A stretch of DNA of 64,000 nucleotides. Source: DASQZK01 sp963809925 (GTDB lineage: Bacteria; Bacteroidota; Bacteroidia; Bacteroidales; GCA-2748055). Every line of letters begins with the position of its first letter. Within the stretch, counting starts at the first letter, position 1. Below are positions 23,107 to 31,969 of the stretch, one piece after another. Position numbers and translations under genes: made by a program. Location: assembly GCA_963809925.1 (NCBI GenBank), contig CAWELH010000003.1:1-64000 (forward strand), in the 5' to 3' direction. The notes beneath the pieces are model-generated. The model saw only the letters and a list, made by a program, of their open reading frames with translations. It had not been told where the DNA came from and did no database searches.

Positions 23107-24660
23107 TTACTGCAGGTTCTCAAAAAGTTTTCTGAAGCTGACTTTCTCTGAGATAATGTTATGAACTTCCTCAATCTTAATTCTTTCTTGTTCCATGGTA
23201 TCCCGGTACCGTATGGTCACTGTATTGTCTTCTTTGGTCTGGTGATCAACCGTAATACAATACGGTGTGCCAATGGCATCCTGGCGGCGGTATCGTTTTC
23301 CGATGGAATCTTTTTCATCATACTGGCAGTTGAAATCGAATTTCATCCGGTTCATGATCTGCCTTGCTGTTTCCGGCAGGTCATCCTTTTTAACCAATGG
23401 CATGATGGCAAGCTTAACCGGTGCAAGTACCGGAGGGAGTTTCATCATTGCCCTGATGTCCTTCGATCCGTCTTCCCTTGTTAGCTCTTCCTCGGTATAA
23501 GCGGCAGATACGATCTGAAGGAACATCCTGTCAACGCCGATCGAGGTTTCAATTACATATGGTATATAAGATTCGTTCAGCTCGGGGTCAAAATACTGGA
23601 GCCGCTTACCTGAATATTCCTGGTGCTGACCAAGGTCAAAATCGGTTCGCGAATGTATACCTTCAACCTCCTTAAACCCAAATGGGAAATTAAATTCAAT
23701 ATCTGTGGCTGCATTGGCATAATGAGCCAGCTTATCATGGTCGTGAAACCTGTAATTTTCGTCGCCGAAACCAAGTGCCTTGTGCCAATTCATCCGGAGA
23801 TTTTTCCAGTGTTCAAACCACTTCATTTCCTCGCCGGGTCTGACAAAGAACTGCATTTCCATCTGTTCAAACTCTCTCATTCTGAAAATAAACTGCCTTG
23901 CAACGATCTCATTTCTAAATGCCTTACCGATCTGTGCAATGCCGAAAGGTATTTTCATCCTTCCGGTTTTCTGAACATTCAGGAAATTTACAAAAATTCC
24001 CTGAGCAGTCTCGGGCCGGAGGTAAATTTTCAGTGAACCATCAGCTGTAGATCCCATTTCGGTAGAAAACATGAGATTAAACTGTCTGACATCGGTCCAG
24101 TTTTTTGTTCCTGAAATGGGGTCGACAATTTCACAATCGATGATGATCTGCTTGAGTTCAACCAGATCAGTCTCATTCAGTGCCGTGACAAAACGTGAAT
24201 GTACTGCATCGTATTTTTCCTGATTCTGCAACACCCTCTGATTTGTTTCTCTGAAGACCTTTTCATCAAACTTGTCGCCGAAACGCAGTTCAGCCTTGCC
24301 TACTTCTTTGTTTATTTTTTCTTCAATTTTGGCAAGGTAGTCTTCAATCAGGACGTCGGCCCGGTACCGCTTTTTGGAATCCTTATTGTCAATAAGCGGG
24401 TCGTTAAATGCATCGACATGTCCGGACGCCTTCCAGACTTTAGGATGCATGAAGATGGCAGAATCAAGCCCGACCACGTTTTCATTTAACAGGACCATGG
24501 AATCCCACCAGTATTTTTTAATATTATTTTTCAGCTCCACTCCATACTGACCATAATCATACACCGCAGCAAGGCCGTCATAAATTTCACTTGATGGAAA
24601 TACAAATCCGTATTCTTTGCAATGTGCCACGAGTTTTTTAAAGAGATCTTCCTGAGCCAT
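23107..24660 (-). CDS. glyS: Glycine--tRNA ligase, single-chain dimeric type
   Basis: Charges tRNA-Gly with glycine in the cytoplasm. This is the class II single-chain (alpha2, eukaryote/archaeal-like) form of 517 residues used by Bacteroidota, not the alpha/beta form. It begins MAQEDLFKKLVAHCKEYGFVF; motif 2 appears as FRNEIVARQFIFRMREFEQ, with YLRPETAQGIFVNF before it and a class II motif 3-type segment SIGVDRMFLQI further on. An anticodon-binding domain ends the protein. The longer frame from 24684 adds eight residues, but MAQED is the usual family start and a -7 box lies at 24695-24702, so 24660 is preferred. Confidence 0.95.
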   Translation of the reverse strand: MAQEDLFKKLVAHCKEYGFVFPSSEIYDGLAAVYDYGQYGVELKNNIKKYWWDSMVLLNENVVGLDSAIFMHPKVWKASGHVDAFNDPLIDNKDSKKRYRADVLIEDYLAKIEEKINKEVGKAELRFGDKFDEKVFRETNQRVLQNQEKYDAVHSRFVTALNETDLVELKQIIIDCEIVDPISGTKNWTDVRQFNLMFSTEMGSTADGSLKIYLRPETAQGIFVNFLNVQKTGRMKIPFGIAQIGKAFRNEIVARQFIFRMREFEQMEMQFFVRPGEEMKWFEHWKNLRMNWHKALGFGDENYRFHDHDKLAHYANAATDIEFNFPFGFKEVEGIHSRTDFDLGQHQEYSGKRLQYFDPELNESYIPYVIETSIGVDRMFLQIVSAAYTEEELTREDGSKDIRAMMKLPPVLAPVKLAIMPLVKKDDLPETARQIMNRMKFDFNCQYDEKDSIGKRYRRQDAIGTPYCITVDHQTKEDNTVTIRYRDTMEQERIKIEEVHNIISEKVSFRKLFENLQ

Positions 24661-24694
24661 ATTATTGTAACTTAATGATTTCAAAATGAAGGGA

Positions 24695-24702
24695 CAAAAA
24701 TA
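24695..24702 (-). promoter_or_regulatory. Bacteroidota -7 box TATTTTTG for glyS-yfhO
   Basis: Read on the minus strand, an exact TAnnTTTG match. It predicts transcription beginning near 24688 and a leader of about 28 nt to the MAQED start of glyS. No obvious -33 TTG was found. Confidence 0.5.
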
Positions 24703-24830
24703 ACGTAAAAACTTTGGTTTTCATACACAGCCGGGAACTAAATCCTCCGCAGGAATATGATGTCGTCTATACTGTTGCATGGTTCAGTAAAGGAAACCGT
24801 TATCCTGCACCTGATATATCACCGAATTAT

Positions 24831-24838
24831 TATCTTTG
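24831..24838 (+). promoter_or_regulatory. Bacteroidota -7 box TATCTTTG for nadB
   Basis: An exact TAnnTTTG match 32 bp upstream of the nadB start, in the divergent gap between glyS and nadB. The predicted leader is about 25 nt. Confidence 0.55.
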
Positions 24839-24870
24839 ACAATATTATTGTGAAGACGCAAAGCGAATAA

Positions 24871-26457
24871 ATGGAAAAGAAAGTCGATTTCCTGGTTATC
24901 GGATCCGGGCTTGCCGGCTTAAGTTATGCACTTAAAGTCGCCGATCATGGGAAGGTATGCCTGATAACCAAAGCCAGGCTGGAAGAAACCAACACCCGGT
25001 ATGCTCAGGGCGGAATTGCTGCGGTGACCTACGAACCGGATAATTATGAGAAGCATGTTAAGGACACTCTTATTGCGGGTGCAGGGCTTTGTAAGGAAGA
25101 AGTGGTACGCATGGTGGTTAGTGAAGCCCCTGAACAGATCAGGCAGCTCATCAGCTGGGGTACCCATTTTGACAGGGAATCAAGCGGTAAATATGATCTG
25201 GCAAGGGAAGGAGGCCATTCCGAGCACCGGATCCTGCATTATAAGGATCAAACCGGGGAAGAGATTCAGCGGGCACTTTCGGAGCGTGTGCGTGCCCATA
25301 AAAATATAGAGATCCTTGAAGAACATTTTGCCATCGACCTTATCACCCAGCATCATCTTGGCAGGCTCGTAAAAAGGTACTACCGCGATATCGAATGCTA
25401 TGGCGCTTATGTTCTCGACCTATCAAGCCATGAAATAAAGAAGATATTATCCAGGGTCACTCTTCTCGCCACCGGTGGTGCAGGGAATCTATACCATACC
25501 ACCACAAACCCTGCTGTGGCCACTGGTGATGGAATTGCCATGGTATACAGGGCAAAAGGTATCATCGACAACATGGAGTTCCTGCAGTTTCACCCCACCT
25601 CGTTGTATAATCCCGGTGAAAAACCGTCATTCCTCATTACCGAAGCTATGCGTGGTTTTGGTGGCGTTTTGAAAAACCAGGAGGGGAACGAGTTTATGCA
25701 GAAATACGATGAACGAGGAAGTTTGGCACCCCGTGACATTGTTGCCAGGGCGATCGATAACGAGATGAAGGTAACCGGTCATGATTTTGTGTTTTTGGAC
25801 TGCACCCATCTTGACCCGGACGGCCTGAAAAGTCATTTTCCCAATATCCTCGAAAAATGCAAAAGCATTGGTATCGATATTACCAAAGATATGATCCCTG
25901 TTGTGCCGGCGGCGCATTACCTTTGTGGGGGTGTGGTTGTGGATATGAATGGCCTTAGTTGGATAAACCGTCTATACGCTGTGGGAGAAACATCGGGTAC
26001 AGGGCTTCATGGCGCCAACAGGCTTGCATCCAATTCCCTCCTTGAAGCCATTGTTTACGCTGATAAAGCTGCACATCACTCTCTTTCAAATCTCGAAAAG
26101 TTTGTCATTCCCTCCTCGATTCCCGAATGGAACGATGAGGGTACAACACACACTGAGGAAATGATCCTTATCACCCAAAACCTTAAGGAAGTTCAACAGA
26201 TCATGACGAATTACGTGGGTATCGTGAGATCTGAGCTGCGCTTGACGCGTGCGGCAGACAGACTTGAGATCATCTTCAGGGAAACGGAAGATCTTTACCG
26301 CGGCTCTAAACTTTCAAAGGAAATCTGTGAACTTAGAAATATTATTAATGTTGGATACCTTGTCATTAAAATGGCACAGGCCAGGAAGGAAAGCACAGGT
26401 CTTCATTACCTTCTCGATCATCCCGGGACGCAACTGAGAGCCGGACAGGAATTCTGA
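24871..26457 (+). CDS. nadB: L-aspartate oxidase
   Basis: Oxidises L-aspartate to iminoaspartate with FAD, the first step of de novo NAD synthesis, handing its product to quinolinate synthase (NadA). Length is 528 residues, normal for the family. Visible features are the dinucleotide-binding loop VIGSGLAGLSYAL at the N-terminus, RYAQGGIAAV, the active-site region QFHPTSLY, AAHYLCGGVVVDMNG and GLHGANRLASNSLLEA. The fumarate reductase/succinate dehydrogenase flavoprotein superfamily shares these motifs, but the absence of Frd-type partners next to it and the overall length favour NadB. No nadA or nadC is in the window. It converges on the S9 peptidase gene with an eight-base gap. Confidence 0.93.
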   Translation: MEKKVDFLVIGSGLAGLSYALKVADHGKVCLITKARLEETNTRYAQGGIAAVTYEPDNYEKHVKDTLIAGAGLCKEEVVRMVVSEAPEQIRQLISWGTHFDRESSGKYDLAREGGHSEHRILHYKDQTGEEIQRALSERVRAHKNIEILEEHFAIDLITQHHLGRLVKRYYRDIECYGAYVLDLSSHEIKKILSRVTLLATGGAGNLYHTTTNPAVATGDGIAMVYRAKGIIDNMEFLQFHPTSLYNPGEKPSFLITEAMRGFGGVLKNQEGNEFMQKYDERGSLAPRDIVARAIDNEMKVTGHDFVFLDCTHLDPDGLKSHFPNILEKCKSIGIDITKDMIPVVPAAHYLCGGVVVDMNGLSWINRLYAVGETSGTGLHGANRLASNSLLEAIVYADKAAHHSLSNLEKFVIPSSIPEWNDEGTTHTEEMILITQNLKEVQQIMTNYVGIVRSELRLTRAADRLEIIFRETEDLYRGSKLSKEICELRNIINVGYLVIKMAQARKESTGLHYLLDHPGTQLRAGQEF

Positions 26458-26465
26458 TTCCCTGT

Positions 26466-28862
26466 CTATCTGGGTGAATCCGTTTTTTCGGTGAGCGTAT
26501 CCTCAAAGAGCAAGTAGATCCTCTTATATTCATCAAGCCAGCTGGACCATTCCTTAAACTTATGGGATTCGAGCGGATAAACCGCAAGTTCCCAATGATC
26601 TTTCTTTAATTCAATGAGACGTTGTGTCAGTCTGACAATATCCTGGAAATGGACATTGTCATCAATCATCCCGTGACACATCAGGAGATGATCATTTAGC
26701 CCTTCTGCAAAATATATCGGAGAGCTCTGCCTGTACGCTAAAGAGTCGGTGAATGGTGTATTGAGAATATTCGATGTGTAACCGTGGTTATAGTGAGCCC
26801 AGTCGGTTACCGATCGTAATGCTGCACCGGCCCTGAATGTACCCGGACTGGTGAACAGGGCCATCAGGGTCATAAATCCACCGTAGGAGCCGCCATAGAT
26901 GCCGATCCTGCCCGAATCGATTCCATAGGCTTCTGACAGAAACTTTGCTCCGTCGAGGTTATCATCCAGGTCTCGCCCACCCATGTGCCGGTATACCGCA
27001 GTCCGCCAGTCACGTCCGTACCCTGCGCTTCCCCTGTAATCAATATCCAGAACAGTAAATCCGTTATCAGTCAGAAAGTTATGAAACATATATTCATGAT
27101 AGTATTCGCTCCACCATTTATGCGCATTTTGCAGATAACCGGCGCCATGGACAAATATCACTGCTGCATTGTTCTTGATGCTATCGTCCGGAACATATAG
27201 CCTGGCCGGTACGCTCACCCCATCCGATGCGGTGAAATGAATGAATTCAGGCACCCTCCAGGTATAACTCTTGAATTCGGGGGAACAGGAATCCGTAATT
27301 TTCTGAGGAGTATCATCAGATCCGGTTTTTACAAAATATAGTTCCCATGGCTTGTTCGCAAACGAGTATAGGATGATCATGGACTGTTCATCAGGCGAAA
27401 GGAAGACCTCATTATTCCCTGTCATTGTTGTAAGCCTTGTACGCCGGCCTCCCTGAGCAGACATCGTGTAAAAATCCCTTACACCGGGATCTTCTTCACT
27501 GGAAGTAAACCAAAAGGACTTTTTGTCGAGGGAGAGAAAGGGATGAAAGATCTCAAAGTTACCCTTTGTGAGCTGCTTTTTCTTTCCGGTATTGGTGTTC
27601 AGCTGGTAAAGATGAGAATACCCTGATTCTTCCGACTGAAAGTATATTGTCTGATTGTCGGGGTACCAGGCAAGCGTTCCAGGATCTGTAAGTTCTCCGA
27701 TGTCCGGGCCCTCCAGCCACGCTTCGTCATGTTGCCTGTCGAGGGATTGCAAAGCCCCTGTCTTGAGATCCAGCAGTGTGATCCAACGGTCTTTGTTATC
27801 TGCCGACTTCACATTTATCAAAGCTTTCCTGGCATCTTCGGACCATACAGGAGGGCTCAGATACACCTTACGGAAATCTTTTTCCCTTGTTTCCCATGTC
27901 TGAACATCTCCGAAAACCGGAAAATCATGAATTCCGGGTAGCATGCTGATATCCGCATTATATGCCGTGTCCCGGCGGCGATCGTAAATTCCCAATTTCA
28001 TGCTCCCATAGGGATAACCTACTTTTTTACGGATTTTCTTCATTTCCGTGAATCCCGATTCAGTCACGTAGTCTGGCATTTCCACCTGCTTCCCGTTTTT
28101 CGACCGTGTGAAAGCCAGGTATACTATATAATTTTCATCTGCGCTCAGCGAAATGTCAAAAATTTTCGAATCTCCGGTATAGATAGTTTTTGGCTTTTGC
28201 GGCGAAACTGAAGTTCTGTGCATTTCGATTAATGAGTCTCTCTGGTCTCTGATCCGCAGTATTTCAAAAATCGACATCTCCTCATTGTGAAGCCATTGGT
28301 CCTGGTCACCGGTGTAAGGTTCATGATCCGGATTTTCTCCTTTCCTGAAATCCGTCAATACTTTTAACGACTGGCTTGCTGATGAAAAGAGGTACAAATT
28401 TTCATTCATGATGAAGCTGAAATGATCTTCATTCAATAAGAAATGCGGTGAAGAAATATCTGAGGCAAAGTCGAGGGTCAGGATGTTCTGGCCGTCCGGG
28501 ACAGACTCTAAGTATAGGTTGCCATTTTTTACAAAAATCACCTTATCATGCGCGGCATTAAAATCCCTTTGCTTTTGAGGAACTGTCAGTTCTTGCTCTT
28601 TTTCTGTAAGTTTCTCTATATTCCTGGTAATGGGTGACCACTGATATGTTGAAGGAAGAAGATCCTTATCGGGATTCCAGGTAAACAAAACCGAATTGCC
28701 GTCCACCGACCAGCTGACATTCGATGGCGGGGTACCTGTCCATTCCTCACCTTTCATTATATTTTCGAGGGTCAGAGCGGAGTGGTTTGGATAGCTCTGG
28801 GCTTGTGTGGCACTCATTATAGTTATGAGGCAGGTGATACATGATATAAGTTTCAGATCCAT
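26466..28862 (-). CDS. S9 family prolyl oligopeptidase / dipeptidyl peptidase IV-like
   Basis: A secreted serine peptidase of 798 residues. A signal peptide (LISCITCLITIMSATQA) is followed by a DPP IV-type beta-propeller region and a C-terminal alpha/beta-hydrolase domain. The catalytic triad can be placed: Ser659 in GGSYGGF, Asp734 or Asp735 in GMIDDNVHF, and His767 in ESHKF. Family members cleave dipeptides after proline or alanine from peptide N-termini in the periplasm, fitting a peptide-using organism. It lies 16 bp after dusB on the same strand and may be transcribed with it. The two aminopeptidase P genes at 32 and 37 kb would complement it in degrading proline-containing peptides. Confidence 0.9.
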   Translation of the reverse strand: MDLKLISCITCLITIMSATQAQSYPNHSALTLENIMKGEEWTGTPPSNVSWSVDGNSVLFTWNPDKDLLPSTYQWSPITRNIEKLTEKEQELTVPQKQRDFNAAHDKVIFVKNGNLYLESVPDGQNILTLDFASDISSPHFLLNEDHFSFIMNENLYLFSSASQSLKVLTDFRKGENPDHEPYTGDQDQWLHNEEMSIFEILRIRDQRDSLIEMHRTSVSPQKPKTIYTGDSKIFDISLSADENYIVYLAFTRSKNGKQVEMPDYVTESGFTEMKKIRKKVGYPYGSMKLGIYDRRRDTAYNADISMLPGIHDFPVFGDVQTWETREKDFRKVYLSPPVWSEDARKALINVKSADNKDRWITLLDLKTGALQSLDRQHDEAWLEGPDIGELTDPGTLAWYPDNQTIYFQSEESGYSHLYQLNTNTGKKKQLTKGNFEIFHPFLSLDKKSFWFTSSEEDPGVRDFYTMSAQGGRRTRLTTMTGNNEVFLSPDEQSMIILYSFANKPWELYFVKTGSDDTPQKITDSCSPEFKSYTWRVPEFIHFTASDGVSVPARLYVPDDSIKNNAAVIFVHGAGYLQNAHKWWSEYYHEYMFHNFLTDNGFTVLDIDYRGSAGYGRDWRTAVYRHMGGRDLDDNLDGAKFLSEAYGIDSGRIGIYGGSYGGFMTLMALFTSPGTFRAGAALRSVTDWAHYNHGYTSNILNTPFTDSLAYRQSSPIYFAEGLNDHLLMCHGMIDDNVHFQDIVRLTQRLIELKKDHWELAVYPLESHKFKEWSSWLDEYKRIYLLFEDTLTEKTDSPR

Positions 28863-28878
28863 GGTTTTGGTTAAATAT

Positions 28879-29910
28879 TCAGGCTGTAGTGTCGCCGTCA
28901 GGTTCTGTACGGTGTCCTTTATAGTTTTCTTTTATTATTTCCAGGATATCAAAAATCTCATTGACATTTAACGAAGTTAGCAATTTTAGCCTGAGTTCAC
29001 GGAAATGGGGCAGACCCTTAAAATACATTGAGAAATGCCGTCTCATCTCGAATATTCCCACGGGTTCTGATTTCCATTCGAGGGATCTGCGAAAATGCCG
29101 TTTTGCGATTTCCACCTTTTCTTCAAGAAGCGGCTCAGGCAATACCTCATTGGTTTTCAGGTAATGATGAATATCTCTGAACAGCCATGGTCTGCCAACG
29201 GCAGCCCGTCCGATCATGATGGCATCTACCTCATATTTTTGAAACATGTCGGCAGCAATCTGAGGGTTTGTTACATCACCGTTGCCGATTACCGGGATGC
29301 AAATCCGGGGATCGTTCTTTACCTCACCAATAAGCGTCCAGTCTGCATGCCCCCTGTACAGCTGGGCCCTTGTCCTTCCATGGATGGTTATGGCTTCAAT
29401 GCCCTGATCCTGCAAAAGGACGGCCGTTTCACGGATGTTTTTATTTTCGTCGTCCCAGCCCAGCCTCGTTTTTACCGTGACCGGTAAGGATGTTGAACTT
29501 ACAATGGCCCGTGTCATTTCCATCATCAGCGGGATATTGTTCAGCATTCCGGCACCGGCTCCACGATGAGCAATTTTCCTCACAGGGCAGCCGAAGTTGA
29601 TATCGATGAGATCGGGTCCGGCTTCAGCTGCCATCAGGGTAGCATCGACCATTGAATCGATAATGTGCCCGTATAATTGAATACCGACAGGCCTTTCATT
29701 GTCGAAGATGTCAAGTTTCTGAACACTCTTCTTACCGTCCCGGATCAGGCCGTCTGATGAGATAAATTCAGTATATACCATGTCAGCGCCAAATTCCTTA
29801 CATATGAATCTGAAGGAAGGATCGGTAACATCTTCCATAGGTGCCAGAAAAACAGGCTTTTCTCCGAACTCAATATTCCGTATCTTCACAGCAGTGCTTT
29901 TATCAAACAT
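28879..29910 (-). CDS. dusB: tRNA-dihydrouridine synthase (DusB-like)
   Basis: An FMN enzyme that reduces uridines to dihydrouridine in tRNA D-loops, using NADPH. It is 343 residues with the family blocks in order: FLAPMEDVTDPSFR near the N-terminus, DINFGCPVRKI with the catalytic-loop Cys, VKTRLGWDDE, ITIHGRTRAQLYRG, VIGNGDV and MIGRAAVGRPWLF. The first ATG is at 29910, but a perfect -7 box sits only two bases upstream, at 29912-29919. Either the mRNA is nearly leaderless or translation begins at GTG 29889, which gives VKIRNIEFGEKP, close to usual family N-termini. The S9 peptidase follows 16 bp downstream. Confidence 0.92.
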   Translation of the reverse strand: MFDKSTAVKIRNIEFGEKPVFLAPMEDVTDPSFRFICKEFGADMVYTEFISSDGLIRDGKKSVQKLDIFDNERPVGIQLYGHIIDSMVDATLMAAEAGPDLIDINFGCPVRKIAHRGAGAGMLNNIPLMMEMTRAIVSSTSLPVTVKTRLGWDDENKNIRETAVLLQDQGIEAITIHGRTRAQLYRGHADWTLIGEVKNDPRICIPVIGNGDVTNPQIAADMFQKYEVDAIMIGRAAVGRPWLFRDIHHYLKTNEVLPEPLLEEKVEIAKRHFRRSLEWKSEPVGIFEMRRHFSMYFKGLPHFRELRLKLLTSLNVNEIFDILEIIKENYKGHRTEPDGDTTA

Positions 29911-29911
29911 G

Positions 29912-29919
29912 CAAAAATA
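29912..29919 (-). promoter_or_regulatory. Possible -7 box TATTTTTG at dusB
   Basis: A minus-strand TAnnTTTG match ending two bases before the annotated ATG of dusB. If it is used, transcription would begin at or inside the first codons, which favours the internal GTG at 29889 as the start. Confidence 0.35.
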
Positions 29920-30063
29920 TAAAATTCAGTGGCATCTTCTATATCAGATGTGATCTTAGCACCGAAACTGTCGGTTAAAGCTTCAGGCAATTATCAGTTT
30001 ATAATTGTTTCACCAGGACTTGATGATTTTTGAAACAAAAAATCAATATTAAGGTTAAAAGGT

Positions 30064-30998
30064 ATGATGAAAGGATATCTAAAAGATCACACTCCGGGGA
30101 TGCAATTTCTGTTCACCCTTATGATATTTGTGTGCTGTTGGCTGGTCTTTCAGATTATTGCTGTTGTTAGCGGAATATTTATTTACGACATCGGATTCAG
30201 CGAGATCAGCCGGTGATCCAGAATCCCACAACACCCGCAGAGATTGCCTTCCTAAAATACCTTCAAACTGTAATGTCTCTGGGTATGTTTGCGATCTCAT
30301 CCATCATTATCGCCTTCTTTATCAGTGACCAGCCATCGGCTTATCTCGGTCTGGTTAACCCTCCGGATCCGGGTATCTTCCTGCTTGTAGGACTGTTGGT
30401 TCTTCTGTCGTTGCCATTGAATAACTACCTGACCTGGATCAATGGCAATTTATCATTTAAAGGCGGTATGCAATGGCTGCAGGATTATATTGTAAAAAAG
30501 GAAGACGGAATAAACGTCATGATGGAGAAATTTCTTAGTGTGAACAATATTTTTCAGCTGGGGATTAATCTCTTTGTTATCGCCATTGTCCCTGCCATTG
30601 GTGAGGAATTATTGTTCCGGGGGATCATTCAGCGTATATTCGTCAGATGGGCGAAAAATATCCACCTGGGTATACTGTTGACAGCGCTGTTATTTGGATT
30701 CTTTCATTTTCAGTTCCTGTCCTTCCTGCCCCGTTTTTATCTCGGCATCATTTTCGGCTATCTGTTCCAATGGACGGGTTCACTCTGGATTACCATATTT
30801 GCACATTTTATTAATAATGCAACGGCAGTTCTCTTCTATTACTTTTTCTACATGGGGATGACAGATAATTCCATGGATAATCTTGGAACACCACAGAGCC
30901 ATTCATTCTATGCCTTATTGAGTCTGTTCGTCATTATAGTGCTGCTGCTGGTCGTACGGCGGATCATGAAGGAAAGGAAGGTATTCATCCAATATTGA
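30064..30998 (+). CDS. CPBP family intramembrane metalloprotease, with a frameshift
   Basis: A CAAX-protease/bacteriocin-processing (Abi) family membrane protein of about 311 residues if read through one frameshift. The first part (30064-30216, MMKGYLKDH...) encodes an N-terminal membrane segment and stops at TGA 30214-30216. The second part continues in another frame from the overlapping GTG at 30213 (VIQNPTTPAEIAFLKYLQ). One extra G in the CGG at 30211-30213 would fuse them smoothly. The catalytic motifs are in the second part: GEELLFRGIIQR (EExxxR), FGFFHFQF (FxxxH) and HFINNATAV (HxxxN-like). The substrate is unknown. Alternatives are a consensus error, a true lesion, or two coupled frames. 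Confidence 0.8.
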
Positions 30999-31716
30999 AG
31001 CGTGCGGCCTTTAAAAGGTCAATTGTGCCGATCTCGTTTTTCCTGTATACATATACCACACCATATTCTGAAGCCTTTTGCCGTTTAAGGTCCTCAGGCA
31101 GGTCTTTGAACGTATCTTCAACCTCATTCCAGAGCTGCTGGATAAGCTGATCTGCTTCTTCCCTTTTACAATAGAGGCTGTCTTGTGCAAGGCCGGTTCT
31201 TTTTCTTAGGTTTTTCTGGTGATTGTATGCCTCCAGAAAATTATCAAAATGAATTTTAACAACCGCGATCGTAGGATTCGTTATCGGGTTAAGTCCTTTC
31301 ATGCGACGTTCCAGTTCCCCGTCAATCAGACGCTGACCCCATTCAAAAACATCCTCATCAGTATTCAAAGCAGGAGTTTTCCTTACGTCTTCATCCATGC
31401 CAAAGAAGGTACGTGTGGATGCCGGCATCTCTCCCCTGGTGATAGCCATGTTCACCACCTGAATAAAATGTGAGCAGTAAACTTTGGCCTTCTTCAGATG
31501 TTTATGATACACCTTGTTCTTTTCAAGTTGCAATCCATAAGAATTTTTGGATTCAGAAAGAGTGGTTTCATACGAGGGAAGCAATGACTGGATCTTCTGA
31601 TAGGTTCCCTGGCTGAATGCCAGTTTGAAAGGCGGGAGATCCCTTCCTTTCTTAAGAGCAGTGTTCAGAGCTTTAAATCTCGCATTGTCAGTGTTGGGGA
31701 GTCGGCGGTAGGGCAT
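30985..31716 (-). CDS. Uncharacterised protein, 243 residues
   Basis: I do not recognise a named family. It has no signal peptide or membrane segment, so it is probably cytoplasmic. It is rich in charged residues and predicted helical, with an N-terminal MPYRRLPNTDNARFKAL, then YGLQLEKNKVYHKHLKKAK and a central region (SHFIQVVNMAITRGEMPAS). Its C-terminal section is Lys- and Glu-rich with a short ending YGVVYVYRKNEIG. Its 3' end overlaps the convergent CPBP gene by 14 bases. The coding-like composition, length and full-length frame make it a believable gene. It resembles conserved hypothetical proteins of Bacteroidota by general character only. Confidence 0.75.
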   Translation of the reverse strand: MPYRRLPNTDNARFKALNTALKKGRDLPPFKLAFSQGTYQKIQSLLPSYETTLSESKNSYGLQLEKNKVYHKHLKKAKVYCSHFIQVVNMAITRGEMPASTRTFFGMDEDVRKTPALNTDEDVFEWGQRLIDGELERRMKGLNPITNPTIAVVKIHFDNFLEAYNHQKNLRKRTGLAQDSLYCKREEADQLIQQLWNEVEDTFKDLPEDLKRQKASEYGVVYVYRKNEIGTIDLLKAARFNIG

Positions 31717-31868
31717 GTTGATAAAAATGTTAGGAAAATGTTAATAACCTGATCGTTATATGCGAATATAGAAAATTTTAAATAAAATCCAAGTCCATTC
31801 GCATGATAAATTTCAATATATAGCTTCTTATAATAGCCCTGATGCTGATTTTTTTACATATCCGCATT

Positions 31869-31876
31869 TATGTTTG
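31869..31876 (+). promoter_or_regulatory. Bacteroidota -7 box TATGTTTG upstream of first aminopeptidase P
   Basis: An exact TAnnTTTG match 93 bp before the aminopeptidase gene at 31970, within a 253-bp AT-rich gap. No -33 TTG is evident. The gap holds nothing else I can identify. Confidence 0.4.
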
Positions 31877-31969
31877 GCAGCATAAGAGTTTAGAGAAAGT
31901 TTGAGATGAGCAGGATTCATTATAAATTAGTTCGTTTTTTATTTTTTACGTGAGAATAATAAAGATGTT

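Noticed and set aside
29961..30038. Two small inverted repeats upstream of the CPBP gene as a riboswitch
   Set aside because: They are short stems (five and eight bases) with no known riboswitch core and no linked metabolic gene.
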